Source: Orobanche coerulescens
Lineage: Eukaryota; Streptophyta; Magnoliopsida; Lamiales; Orobanchaceae
NCBI GenBank assembly: GCA_033398695.1
Contig: CM065814.1
Location: 77,952,358 to 78,016,357 of the forward strand
Direction of reading: 5' to 3'
Length of the DNA stretch: 64,000 bases
How positions within the stretch are numbered: position 1 is the stretch's first letter; each line of letters opens with the position of its first letter. The translations under genes and the position numbers were made by a program. The notes beneath the pieces are model-generated. The model saw nothing but the letters and a program-made list of their open reading frames with translations. It did no database searches and had not been told where the DNA came from. Shown here one piece after another: positions 21,355-31,587 of the stretch.

Positions 21355-23761
21355 TGTAATACCCGAGATTTCTGATGTGTAATTGAACCTTGTGATATTG
21401 TATTTGTTGCCTTTTGATCTGAGTATTATTCTCCGTATTTCGTGATCCAGTGTTGTTGAGTGCATGATTGCATGAATGTGTTCTAAGTGGTGATTTTTGC
21501 ACATGTAGCGCACGCTATCGACTTAGCATAGCGTACGCTAAGTTGGGTTCGTACAGCATGCTATGTATGAACCTTAGTGCAGGCTATATGTAGTCAGCAT
21601 GATTAAGACAGGGTGGTAGGTGAGATTAGCCGCGGATCTTGGTCGGATCATGTCGGGATAAACGTGGACAACTTTCGGGAAAAGCCAAGTCAACGCGGTA
21701 GCACATGCTACTGGTATAGGGATAGCGCACGCTAAATGCTGAGTACAGTGAAGTCAGTAAGCTTCGTATGGCCGTTAGCGCACGCTATGGATAGGGACTA
21801 GCGCGCGCTAATAACCATTTTCTATATATAGGACAACATCCTTTTTCATTTTTTCAGATTTTTCACTTCCCAAATCCGAATTCTTGGACTTAGAGAGTTG
21901 CTTCCTCCATCCTCAACCTCTCATATCATCATCCTAGCACGAGTTGGAAGATTGTAGATCATTGGAGATTGGTGTTCAAGCCTTCGGCGTTGGATTTCTT
22001 CAAATTCCTCTTTGTTCTTCACTACTTTGAGGTAGGTGATTCTTCACCAATATTAAGTAATATTATGAAGAACGTTTTGATCATGATTTGGGATTATCTA
22101 GTCAGTTAAATTCGTAAGTAGTCGAACATCATGTGTTAGAAGGATATTTTTGATGTTTCTATGCTTCTGCATCGTATAAACCATTGAACCTTTTAGTGTT
22201 CGAACTCCTAGCATATTCATGAAGCTTCAAACCAATTATGACCAGTTTATGGAGATTATCAAGTTCTTATGGATTTACATAATGGAATCATATGTTTTGG
22301 GACATGAAATGGATTGAACTTAGGATAATCTCTTGAAGATCAATATGAATTATGGTGTTGTGATGATTATAAGTATCCTTGTATCTCGTAGTCGTTTAAT
22401 CCGTAAAGATCTCTCACAAACCGTATGAGCATGATATGCACGGAGATGACATGTATTAACACTGAAGATTTCATGAGTTTCATCACCATTAGATCAAGTT
22501 TTCTGCCCAGTAGTAAACTGCCATGCACGGTTAGCGCACGCTAAGATATGTATATTAACGTGCGCTATCGGGAATGAGTAACGTACTCTACGTTTGGTAC
22601 GTAACGTACGATATGTCATCAGGCGAGTTAGTCGGCTGATCAGAGAGAACTGTCAGTACATAGTTAGCGTACGCTAGACTTCGTCGTTTACGTACGCTAA
22701 CAGGCAGACTTAGCGCACGTTACGTAGAGTACGTAGCGTACGCTAAGTAGTTCAGGCAGATTACATTTTTAGAGTTTTCGGCCATAGACCGGATTGTTAG
22801 ACATTCGTACGACATGAGATGAATCCTATATTATCTCTTTTGTTAAGGTTCGAGCTTGCTACATTGATCGAAGGAGACGGCCTTCGATGGTGTCGTGATT
22901 ATTGGAGTGATTAGTTCTTGTCATCTTTGAGGCAAGTATCGTAATTTGTTAATATTGGTATTTTGAGCATACATGTGGTTTATTCATGTTGTTGAACATG
23001 GGATTTATTTCGTTGAATTGTCATGATATTCGTTATCTAGTGTTTGTATGTTCATGTTGATGGACATAGTGAATTGACATATATGTATGCATGAGTTTTG
23101 TTTCTGTATGTTGTACGATCTATGCTGAGGGCGCTGGATCGGATGTCCACCTCATGTTGGTCCGACGGGATCATCTTGGGATCTAGGTTGAGGGCGCTGG
23201 ATCATTGGATGGGTTTTTCCACCTCGTTTTGATCCGACGGGATCATCTTGGGATCTATGATGAGGGCGCTGGATCATTGGAATACCCATACTGTGTTAAT
23301 GGAATCTTATGGATTCGCATTGTTGGATTCCGGTAGCGGAAGTCCGTGTTGTGTATCTTGTTATGCATTGTTGTTGCATATCCGATTTGCTTATTACGAT
23401 ACTTGTACTAGCATCGTTTTGCTAACCCCTTCGGGGGTGGACATTTGTTTTGATGTTCAGGTAGCCGAGGATCGGGGAAATAGCCACAGTACCGACGTGA
23501 CGACGACGGGGCTTAGTGATGTTTGTTGTTTTGTGATTTGTCTTCTTGGTTCATTTTCAGTACTCTAGTACGTGTGTCTTATTAATATCATTTCGATATG
23601 GTTGTATTAATTAACTCAATGGATCAGTTGGAACCGGTTTTGTAATTTGAATTTCTGTGGTATTGTTGGATTATATTCACATTTCTTTTAATTAGCCTTG
23701 TAAATCCTTACTTAAAGGGTTTACGGCGCTGTAATTATTCCGAATATATCGGGGTGTTACA
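21355..23761 (+). repeat. Chromovirus LTR 3
   Basis: Same length as LTR 1 (2407 bp) and closer to it than to LTR 2 at 15308-15394 and in the orientation of the 92-bp segment. All LTR cis-elements are present. Confidence 0.95.
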
Positions 23762-23771
23762 GTATCGGAGC
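23762..23771 (+). other. Right TSD and right half of the Y PBS
   Basis: GTATC (23762-23766) repeats 6775-6779. GGAGC completes the PBS of Y and leads into its leader, which matches 44236 onward. Confidence 0.92.
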
Positions 23772-25017
23772 TTAGGTTGAGGAAACCTAGGTTGTCGGGT
23801 TGAGTCGTGTATCGTTCAGTCGTGGTTGTCCGGTCTTGCCAGATTGAGTCGTGTCGCGGCGCGTCGTCTTAGTTCATTGGTCGTGATTAGTATCGTGGGG
23901 CGATTATTATCTTCGTGCGACCTGTGGATGTAAGTCTCCCTTCATTGTGTTGTGCCTCGTGTGACATGAGCTACTTGTATGATTATTTGTTAAGTGACGG
24001 AATATTTCTGTGGATTTTGATTTCGTGATATGTGGTCTTTCGACTCTCATATTTTGTTTATATGAGGAGTGGTGTCGCTGCTAATGTATTTTTGACAGTT
24101 TGTTTTTCGAGAGAAGACAGGTCTTGTTTTGAATTTGAACGATTTGATGTGTGTACTATGATGTGTATAAACGGATGTTGATACGTGTGAGTTTTGGGGC
24201 ATTTTGGCCTATTGGATTTTTGAAAACCTTGAGTATCTTAGAAAATAAATTTCGAGACGTACCTTTAAAATGGATTATTTTCTCGCGGCAATTACAAAGT
24301 GCCTACTAGTGCCACTGTATGTTTCAAAATTTTTCCACTCTGAGGACCAAAATATTTTGAGATACTCTGAGTAATTTATAAACACATTTGCTTAGACCCA
24401 AGGGTCAAATATTTCTGAAAGTTTTTAACCAAAGAAAGGTGTCCTAATTTTTATCAAACACAAGATGTTTTTTCAAAGTCTCGATAACGATGGTTGTGTT
24501 ACTTTTTCGAAATATGATACTCAAGATCAACTGACGTTCCCAAAATTTGTTTTCAAAAAGGCAGTTTTCGTTTTCAATCTTATCGTTCCTGTGTATGGTT
24601 CGGGAATGTATGTATGATGTTCGCATTGTCATTAGGGTGTTAACCCCCGAGTTGTGATTGAATTGGTGGTGTGAGCGTTGAGTTGTTCGCCACGCAATTG
24701 CTGTGTTAGCACTCTGTGAGAGGTGTGATGTTGGTATTGAATGTTGTCACTTCGTGGTGATTTGCGAGCTATCGCACCTGTGCGAGCTGTTGGAGCTTGG
24801 GTTTGTATGATTGTGCACATCTGTGATTGTTCCATGATATTTTGTAATTGTGTGCTCGTTATTGTTCGGGTCGTTGAAATCGCCGAATGTATGCCATTGT
24901 TGCTGTGATTCCGTGTATGTCGGTTGCCTTATGTTGATATGTTATGTTGAATTGGCATCTCCGGTATGTTGTTTTGCGATGATATATTTCATTGTACCTA
25001 GCAGTTGTATTTTCGGT
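23767..25017 (+). other. Leader of Y, copy 1 (non-coding)
   Basis: Matches 44236-44775 plus 54004-54719 of copy 2, with element C absent. Around 24850-25017 it also resembles the region upstream of gag in element D in reverse (62705-62900). No gene is seen; the small open frames are in both strands and lack protein features. Confidence 0.82.
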
Positions 25018-25101
25018 ATGTCGAGGTGCTTCATCTGTGATGTGCCAGGGCATGTACATGCAAATTGTCCTTCCCCGCCAGTAGCGTGTTACAAGTGTGG
25101 A
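25018..25101 (+). pseudogene. Mini-gag of Y (start codon joined to zinc knuckle), copy 1, truncated
   Basis: ATG at 25018 is followed by Ser-Arg and then a complete knuckle CFICDVPGHVHANC and the first half of a second, CYKCG. In the related element D the same start context opens a gag of more than 300 codons with the capsid part before the knuckles. In Y about all of that is missing, between the third codon and the first knuckle. At 25101/25102 the duplication breakpoint replaces the rest by X sequence. Confidence 0.7.
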
Positions 25102-25159
25102 AAGTCTTCTGTCCTTGTTGGATATGCGTTTCTTCGAGATTCATTGTCATGTTGTATCG
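25102..25159 (+). repeat. Left piece of X, copy 2
   Basis: 58 bp between the duplication breakpoint and the Athila-like insertion. By position it continues at 37215. It cannot be compared with copy 1 because the window starts further right in X. Confidence 0.6.
25155..25159 (+). other. Left TSD of Athila-like element
   Basis: TATCG, against TATCA at 37215-37219: four of five bases agree. Confidence 0.6.
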
Positions 25160-26432
25160 TGTTACATGTTATTTTTGTGCACTTTATTGTCATTATTCTA
25201 TCTTTATTTTGGCTTAGTTCTGTGAAAATGAGCTCCTAATGATGACATTTGCATATTTTGAAGGAAATTAGAGTCTTGAAGCTCAAACTTAGAAAAACAG
25301 GCCAAAAACGACACTTTTTTTTTGTTGAGGGCCGCGTCGCGCTGAAGTTGGGCCGCGTCACAGGCACAACACAGAGCAAACCGGCACAAACTGTACCGGG
25401 GGCCACAGCACACTCTCTACGGTCCGCGTCCCGTACTGAAATTTTACCCAGGCCTGGGCGGCAGCATGGCTAGGGCTACAGCACACTTATTCCGGGCCGC
25501 GGCCCGCGGCGGCGGGAAGCTTGTTTTTACCTCGTGATTTTAGCCATTATGGAGGCAGACAAGACCTAATTCTCGGGATGGTTTTTGGAGGCATGGAAGG
25601 TTATAAAAACAGAGGCAAGGACAGAAAATAAAGCATCGAAGGAAGAAGAGGAGAATACCTAGTAGAAAATGAAGGCCAGAGAACGGAAGAAGACAAGTTC
25701 TTCAATCGTGTTTGAATTTCTTCATCCTTATGTTTAATTCAAGTATTTGTGTATTGTTTTCTAGCATGTCAGGATAGACCCCTTTATTCTAGGATTGAGA
25801 TGAAACCGAGATTTTGACGAATTTATTCCTGATTTTACATTATTGAAAGTTTTCCCTTTTCTATTGAGTTTTTCCTGATTGTTCTTAACGTTTTCAATTG
25901 TGTGGACAATAATTGAATTGTTCAAGCTGCTTAACTTGCATCGGAAGAGAATAGTGAGTGGTGATTATTGGGAGAAAACCGTTTTGTCTTGTGAGATAGG
26001 AATATACTCATAAGAATTATGAAGCTCATGTTTTGAAGATTATAAAACTTTTTGGCTAATATCGAATTAACTCACCAAGGAATAGAGTGAATTATTCGCT
26101 TTGGAAAATTCTACTGACCTCGGAAGAGGCATTAGAATAAATTAGAATCTTCGCTTTCAATTAATTGGGAAATTACATAAATTATATAAATCAAGATTAA
26201 TTTGGATTAATCGAGGTGAATTCTTAATCCTAGATTCTTCTCCTATTTGATCTTCTTTTATCGGATAAGTGATTTCCTTATTTATTATAGTCTTTTGTTT
26301 TTTCTATAGCTTATTAACCATAAATTTTTCGGTCGTTCAAATAAAATTAGAAATACTAATAAATTGGTACTTAGTACATCAGTCCTCGTGGGAACGATAA
26401 CGTGCACTTGCATTCACAGAAAACACGTAACA
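25160..26432 (+). repeat. 5' LTR of Athila-like element
   Basis: 1273 bp, near-identical to 35905-37214 apart from a 37-bp difference in length close to the 3' end, where LTR 2 has extra ACTTTACTCATCAC-type sequence. It contains a GC-rich stretch around 25330-25520. No open frame of interest. Confidence 0.93.
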
Positions 26433-26438
26433 AGTTTT

Positions 26439-26456
26439 AGGCGCCATTGCCGGGGA
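26439..26456 (+). other. PBS, Asp-tRNA type
   Basis: AGGCGCCATTGCCGGGGA, two differences from the complement of the Asp tRNA 3' end. This is the usual PBS of Athila elements. Confidence 0.85.
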
Positions 26457-26568
26457 ATGATTGTTTTTACTAATATCAATTTCAGTATTTTTAGTCTTAA
26501 TTTGAACATTATTTGATTTTTGTGTAAATTTGGTTTCAGTTGTTTCCTTTCAGGAATTCGTTTAGTGC

Positions 26569-27379
26569 ATGAGAAAATTTGGTAACGAAGGTTTATTTCC
26601 TTTGCATACCGAACTCGAACGCACTCTGCGGAAAAACAGGAAGGAAAGACTTGAGCTATTAATTACGGATATCATGGGAGACAACACTCGAAATCAGGGG
26701 ATTGACAATCCAATTCAGCAGGTTCAACTAGCATTGGCTCTCCGTGATTATGCACTCACACAAATCAATGCAAACTTTTTGGGGATTCGATGCCCGACCA
26801 TTCAAGCAAATAATTTTGAAATCAAGCCAGCTATCATTCAAATGGTGCAAGCAAGCCAATTTTGCGGACTGGCGAATGATGACCCCAATGCTCACATTGC
26901 TTCATTTCTCTAGATACACATTCAAGAATAATGGTGTTACCGATGATGCCATTCGTCTACGACTTTTCCCATTCTCTTTAAGGGATAAAGCTAAGTTCTG
27001 GTTGTATTCACTCCCGCCAGGCTCTATCACAACTTGGGTGGAGTTAGCACAAGCTTTTCTAGTTAAGTTCTTTCCACCGGGGAAGACAACAAGACTCAAA
27101 AATGAGATAACCACTTTCCGACAATACGATATGGAGTTGCTACATGAGGCATGGGAACGATATAAAGATTTGCTAAGGAGATGTCCTCATCATGGCCTGC
27201 TGGATTGGCTGCAGATTCAAACATTTTATAATGGGTTGAGTGCTTCTACACACACTCTAGTGGATGCAGCAGCTGGGGGCGTGTTAATGGGAAAAACTCC
27301 TGCCGAAGCTTATTCATTATTAGAAGCTATGGCTGCGAATGCTTATCAGTGGCCTTCTGAGCATGTGAATCCAAAATGA
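26569..27379 (+). pseudogene. Athila-like gag, frameshifted
   Basis: From 26569 the frame gives LHTELERTLRKNRKERLE, MGDNTRNQG, and FEIKPAIIQMVQASQFCGLANDDPNAHIASFL, all typical of the Athila gag N-terminal half, and stops at TAG 26911. The gag domain continues in the next frame: FKNNGVTDDAIRLRLFPFSLRDKAKFWLYSLPPGSITTW, then RYKDLLRRCPHHGL and FYNGLSASTHTLVDAAAGG, to a stop at 27377-27379. So one small indel near 26905-26920 splits the gene. The product would be the capsid part of gag. Confidence 0.9.
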
Positions 27380-27560
27380 GTTATGGGAATTTCCGATAAT
27401 GATCCAATATCTACTATCGGCCCAAGTTGCGGCCTTAACTCAATAACTTCAAGTTTTATCGCACGCTCCTTCCACCGTTACCACGGAACCATGCAATTGG
27501 TGCAACGGGTCTCGTCCTAGAGCTGAATGGCAAGTCGGAAATCCATTTGAGCAATCTCAG

Positions 27561-28862
27561 ATGGAACAAGCTCAATTTGTGGGGAATGGATATCGTCAAA
27601 ACAACCCGTATTCCAATACTTACAATCAAGGGTGGAAAAATCATCCCAATCTTTCATGGAGGAACGGGCAAGCGTTGAACAATCCTCCACAAGCTCAAGT
27701 CACTCAGCCACCACAGCAGCCCCCTCAACCACCAAAGGTTTCTTTAGAAGATGCGCTTGCTCAAATGGCGGCTAACATGAGTCAATTCATGACTCGCACG
27801 GAAACTACTCTTCAGAATCATTCCGCTTCTATTCGGTACTTGGAGGTTCAAATGGGGCAGATTGCAAATCTATTATCATCAAGATCCCAAGGTGTCTTAC
27901 CAAGTGCTACCGAAACTAATCCCAAAGAATATGTGCAAGCTATTGAGTTACGAAGTGGAAAGAAACTACACGAGCAGTCCAAGAGTAGGAAAGAAAAGAG
28001 CATTCCTGTTGAAAAAGTGAATGATGAGGAGCCTACTCAAGTAGAGATCACTATGTCCTCAAAGCCCAAACCAAAAGCAGTCTCGACAACACAACCTACT
28101 TATGTACCATCAGTACCGTTTCCACAGCGTCTACATAAGCAAAAGTTAGACAAGCAGTTTTCTAAATTTCTTGATGTCTTCAAGAAATTGCACATTAATA
28201 TCCCATTTTCCGACGCTTTAGAACAAATGCGGAGCTATGTGAAATTTATGAAGGATATTTTATCTAATAAAAGGAAGCTCGAAAAATATGAAACGGTGGC
28301 ACTGACTGAAGAATGCAGCGCTATTTTGCAAAAAAAGCTCCCACCTAAATTGAAGGATCCAGGAAGCTTCACTATACCGTACACTATTGGAAACTCGTCG
28401 TTTGATAGAGCTTTGTGTGACCTTAGAGCCAGTGTTAATCTTATGCCTCTCTATATTTTCAAGAAACTAGGTATTGGGGAGGCCAAGCCAACTGCGGTCT
28501 CTTTACAACTAGCAGATCGATCCATCAAGTACCCTAGAGGGGTGATAGAAGATGTTCTGGTCAAAGTTGATAAATTCATTTTTCCCGCTGATTTTATTAT
28601 GCTTGATATGGAAAAAGATCATCAGATTCCAATTATTTTGGGTAGACCATTTTTAGCCACTGGTAGGACCCTTATTGATGTTCAGGATGGTGAATTGATG
28701 CTTCGGGTAAAAGATGAACAAGTAACATTCAAAGTGTTTCGACCTCTCCCATATCCAACCAATGTCGATAATTGTTCTCAAATTGAAAGCTTAGATATTT
28801 TTGTGAAAGACACACACCGGGAGAGTTGTCAGTTGAAATGCTCAGTATCTGCTCGGGTGTGA
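27561..28862 (+). CDS. Athila-like gag C-terminus and protease
   Basis: A 433-residue open frame. NNPYSNTYNQGWKNHPNLSW near the start, a proline-rich stretch, a coiled-coil-like part (TLQNHSASIRYLEVQMGQIANLL), a charged linker with VPFPQRLHKQKLDKQFSKFLDVFKKLHINIPF, then the aspartic protease. Its active site reads ALCDLRASVNLMP where the family has CDLGAS, so the Gly after the catalytic Asp is Arg. The second part, IPIILGRPFLATGRTLIDV, is normal. Upstream, 27459-27560 also reads like gag in this frame. After the protease the pol domains are absent, so the element depended on others. Confidence 0.88.
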   Translation: MEQAQFVGNGYRQNNPYSNTYNQGWKNHPNLSWRNGQALNNPPQAQVTQPPQQPPQPPKVSLEDALAQMAANMSQFMTRTETTLQNHSASIRYLEVQMGQIANLLSSRSQGVLPSATETNPKEYVQAIELRSGKKLHEQSKSRKEKSIPVEKVNDEEPTQVEITMSSKPKPKAVSTTQPTYVPSVPFPQRLHKQKLDKQFSKFLDVFKKLHINIPFSDALEQMRSYVKFMKDILSNKRKLEKYETVALTEECSAILQKKLPPKLKDPGSFTIPYTIGNSSFDRALCDLRASVNLMPLYIFKKLGIGEAKPTAVSLQLADRSIKYPRGVIEDVLVKVDKFIFPADFIMLDMEKDHQIPIILGRPFLATGRTLIDVQDGELMLRVKDEQVTFKVFRPLPYPTNVDNCSQIESLDIFVKDTHRESCQLKCSVSARV

Positions 28863-28945
28863 TCTGGTCGGATGACGAGCCTACTATAGCACCCCAGGGT
28901 TCGATTGACCATCGCATTATTTCTCATTTCGACTAATGGGGTGGC

Positions 28946-29353
28946 ATGCAGGCACACCCGCAAGGACGACGTTTTCTTTTAGATGAGCCACATGAGCACT
29001 CCTCAGAGCCCCTTCTTCTGACTCATGACCCGACAACAGATACAGAGGATCAGACCGAGTCTAATCCACCGCCAGTGAGAGATCACCTTTTACAGGCGAT
29101 GTTTGACGGCTTGAGGGAGGAGATGCGAGCAGAGCGAGACAGTGTGATCGCAGCCGTTCGACATGAGAAGTATGAGGAGGTCTGCCGGGCCAATCGACAT
29201 GCTGAGAGGCGCTTAGCTGCGAGGGACGTTTACCATCCGGAATACTTAGCAGTGTGGACGGACCATATCCTCCACCCAGACGGACCATTCATCCCTCCGA
29301 CCAGGCCACCTATACCATCGACTTCACCTGACGAGGCTGATGCCAGTGCCTGA
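28946..29353 (+). CDS. Unassigned ORF downstream of Athila-like protease
   Basis: 135 codons: acidic N-terminal part with PLLLTHDPTTDTEDQTES, a charged helix-like middle (GLREEMRAERDSVIAAVRHEKYEEVCRANRHAERR) and a proline-rich end (DGPFIPPTRPPIPSTSP). I do not recognise a domain. It lies where the third ORF of Athila-like elements would be after loss of pol, so it may be the end of such an ORF. No membrane segment or signal peptide is visible. Confidence 0.45.
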   Translation: MQAHPQGRRFLLDEPHEHSSEPLLLTHDPTTDTEDQTESNPPPVRDHLLQAMFDGLREEMRAERDSVIAAVRHEKYEEVCRANRHAERRLAARDVYHPEYLAVWTDHILHPDGPFIPPTRPPIPSTSPDEADASA

Positions 29354-29968
29354 GCTTACTTTCATTCACGGGAGTACTTGACCTGTCCTTTACTTGTACT
29401 TATTTGTCATCCATTGGGGTTAATGTACTTCTCAAGTTTGGGGGGGATTAATTTTTAGTTGTTATTTATTTAGTTTGCCTTGCTTGTCTTCTGTGGTATT
29501 CTGGATATTGTTTACATTTGTGAGTATGTTGTGCAGCCTTGTGTAAGACCGAATATATGATACTGATTTCTATTTGAAGAAACGGATGAGTATTAGTCGA
29601 GTTCACATTATGCTATATTTATTTTCCTCGAGTATTCATTTTGGTCTGATTTTTTGCGTCATTGTGGTAGCCTTGGCATTAAGAAATGAGACATATGTGT
29701 TTGTAGTGTCCGCAATACACAAGCCATCATCTATATGTTTGGTGACGCTATTCACTTAGGTAGTCGTCCAGTAACATTAGCCTTGTAGGCATTCAATTAA
29801 GTACCTATGATTGGGCATTGGATCGGACAGTTTTAATTCCCAAAAATTTGAGCAACCTTGCATGTTCTATGATGGTAAGTCTAGTAACCGGGTGTATTCA
29901 CGTGACCCTTCATTTACACTCGCGTAAAATGACAACCTTGAATAGACATGTTCATGAGTAGATTAATT
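29354..29968 (+). other. Athila-like 3' region, left of CACTA
   Basis: Non-coding. CTCAAGTTTGGGGGGGATTAA at about 29431-29452 resembles the element's own PPT (35891-35904) and may be an internal copy. No other feature seen. Confidence 0.6.
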
Positions 29969-30460
29969 CACTACCAAAAAAAGTACTTTAGCCGACGACC
30001 CGAAAAAAAACGGCCGACGACTATAAAGTGTCGTCGGCTAAACTTCGCACTTTAGCGGACGACTCGAAATACCGTCGGCTAAAGGGTTTTAGCCGACGAC
30101 CTCCACCAAGTCGTCGGCTAAAGATCGAAATAGTCGTCGGCTATATTAAGGAGGTTTAGCCGATGCCCGTGACAACGTTTAGCCGACCGAAAAGAAAAAA
30201 AATAATATACTTTAGCCGACGACCTAGATCTAGGTCGTCGGCTAAACTCCTTCCGAAAAAAAAAGTAATAATGTAATGGTTTAGCCGACGACCTAGATCT
30301 AGGTCGTCGGCCAAACCCTTTTTAAAAAAATATACTTTAGCCGACGACCTAGATCTAGGTCGCCGGCTAAACTCCTTCCGAAAAAATAATAATGTAATGG
30401 TTTAGCCGACGACCTAGATCTAGGTCGTCGGCTAAACCCTTTTTTAAAAAAAAAAATAAT
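29969..30460 (+). repeat. Left subterminal repeats of CACTA, with 36-bp palindromes
   Basis: Many TTTAGCCGACGAC units in both directions. Four 36-bp palindromes at 30211-30246, 30280-30315, 30336-30371 and 30401-30436 are built from TTTAGCCGACGACCTAG meeting its own reverse complement. The first and last are perfect; the second and third have one change. The spacers alternate, giving a longer repeat of about 125 bp. Confidence 0.92.
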
Positions 30461-31587
30461 ATACTTGATGAGTTGTGAATTGAAAAAATAATACACGATC
30501 GACTAATGTTTTTTAAATTTAGCAGACTAGTACTAACAATGTCATTTTTTTAAACACATGTTGTATCATGACTGTTCATTGTGTGAGACCAACTTACGGA
30601 ATACGTAAAGCGAAAATCTAAATTTTAGTTTTCTTTTTCTCGGGGGACTTTGATTTTTCTTAACGTTTTTAGTTTTCCGGTTTTTCTTTTCTTTCCTGCT
30701 TTTTAGGTTTTTTTTCATTTATTTTTAGTTTAAAATTTAGTTTCAGGGGTCGGTGGTACTCACAAGTCACACTCATAAACCAAACATCGAATGTGAATTA
30801 AAAGAGAACAAGTCATTATCGAATTCATAAACATGCACCATTCATCTACTAAATGATAATGTTACCGACAAGATTCGAACATAAAAGGTATATTTGAGAT
30901 CAAGGCATTGTGATTCTAGTTATGTATATGCAAAAGCAAATATGTGGATATTGTGTGGGAAAATAAAGCTACTTACGTCTAACTGATAGCGAGCTGAAAA
31001 GTGGATCAGAATTGCTTTGTTCTCAAACCGATCTGCGTAACCAACAATCTGGTGGTGCAATAAATTACACAAGAATTCAAGGCACGGTCAGTATAATTAC
31101 CAAAGTAGCAGAACAATAGCAAATGGAAAAGAAAAAGGATAATACAAGAAGGGCCTTAGGCCATTAACCTTAGACAAATGAGTGTGTCCATACTCTCTTG
31201 CATCCTCCACTGTGCTTGAACTCTCAACGAAGGTACTCTACATGGAGAAATTATAAGCATGTAGAAGTTAGTATTCTTTTACCTCTACAACAATCAAAAA
31301 AGACTTTTCCGCTTAAAATCTGAAGGGTGCCTCAATTTACTCTAAAAGGCTAAGAAGCTAAGAAGCACGGATACTGATATGTGATACGGATATGATATGT
31401 TACCATAGACATAAAGTTAGAATAACTATATTTACAAAAACCGAAACGTGACGAAAAGTATAGTTTCGACATATAAGTTTATATTAGAAATCTTAAATAT
31501 GTTATGAAATGGTTAAAACAACTTGACTTGTTTTCACAATGACTTATATAAATCAGACTCGTAATTAGTTATCGTGTATATTTAATT
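30461..31587. other. CACTA interior, no gene seen
   Basis: AT-rich, without a convincing open frame on either strand. It may include the promoter and an untranslated first exon of the gene that follows. Confidence 0.5.

Larger units (their letters stand above)
6780..23761 (+). mobile_element. Tandem Ty3/gypsy chromovirus, LTR-A-LTR-B-LTR
   Basis: Three LTRs of about 2.4 kb (6780-9186, 14042-16444, 21355-23761) separate two homologous internal regions, A and B, each with PBS, gag, PR, RT, RNaseH, INT, chromodomain and PPT. One 5-bp TSD (GTATC) flanks the whole 17-kb unit and no TSD flanks the middle LTR. Integrase after RT plus a C-terminal chromodomain (HLVKVQWSRHGVEEATWE) puts it in the chromoviruses, closest in style to Tekay/Del. 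Both bodies are inactivated. Confidence 0.95.

Noticed and set aside
25330..25520. GC-rich stretch as a CpG island or gene start (also 36060-36260)
   Set aside because: It is part of both LTRs of the Athila-like element and has no open frame.
26744..26913. Start at 26744 as true N-terminus of the second Athila-like gag frame
   Set aside because: The family sequence up to 26910 is in the other frame; the 26744 start is an out-of-frame reading before a frameshift.
30211..30436. Regularly spaced palindromic repeats resembling a CRISPR array
   Set aside because: Spacers are themselves repeated, the block is the subterminal region of a CACTA element with TIRs and TSD, and the DNA is plant nuclear.
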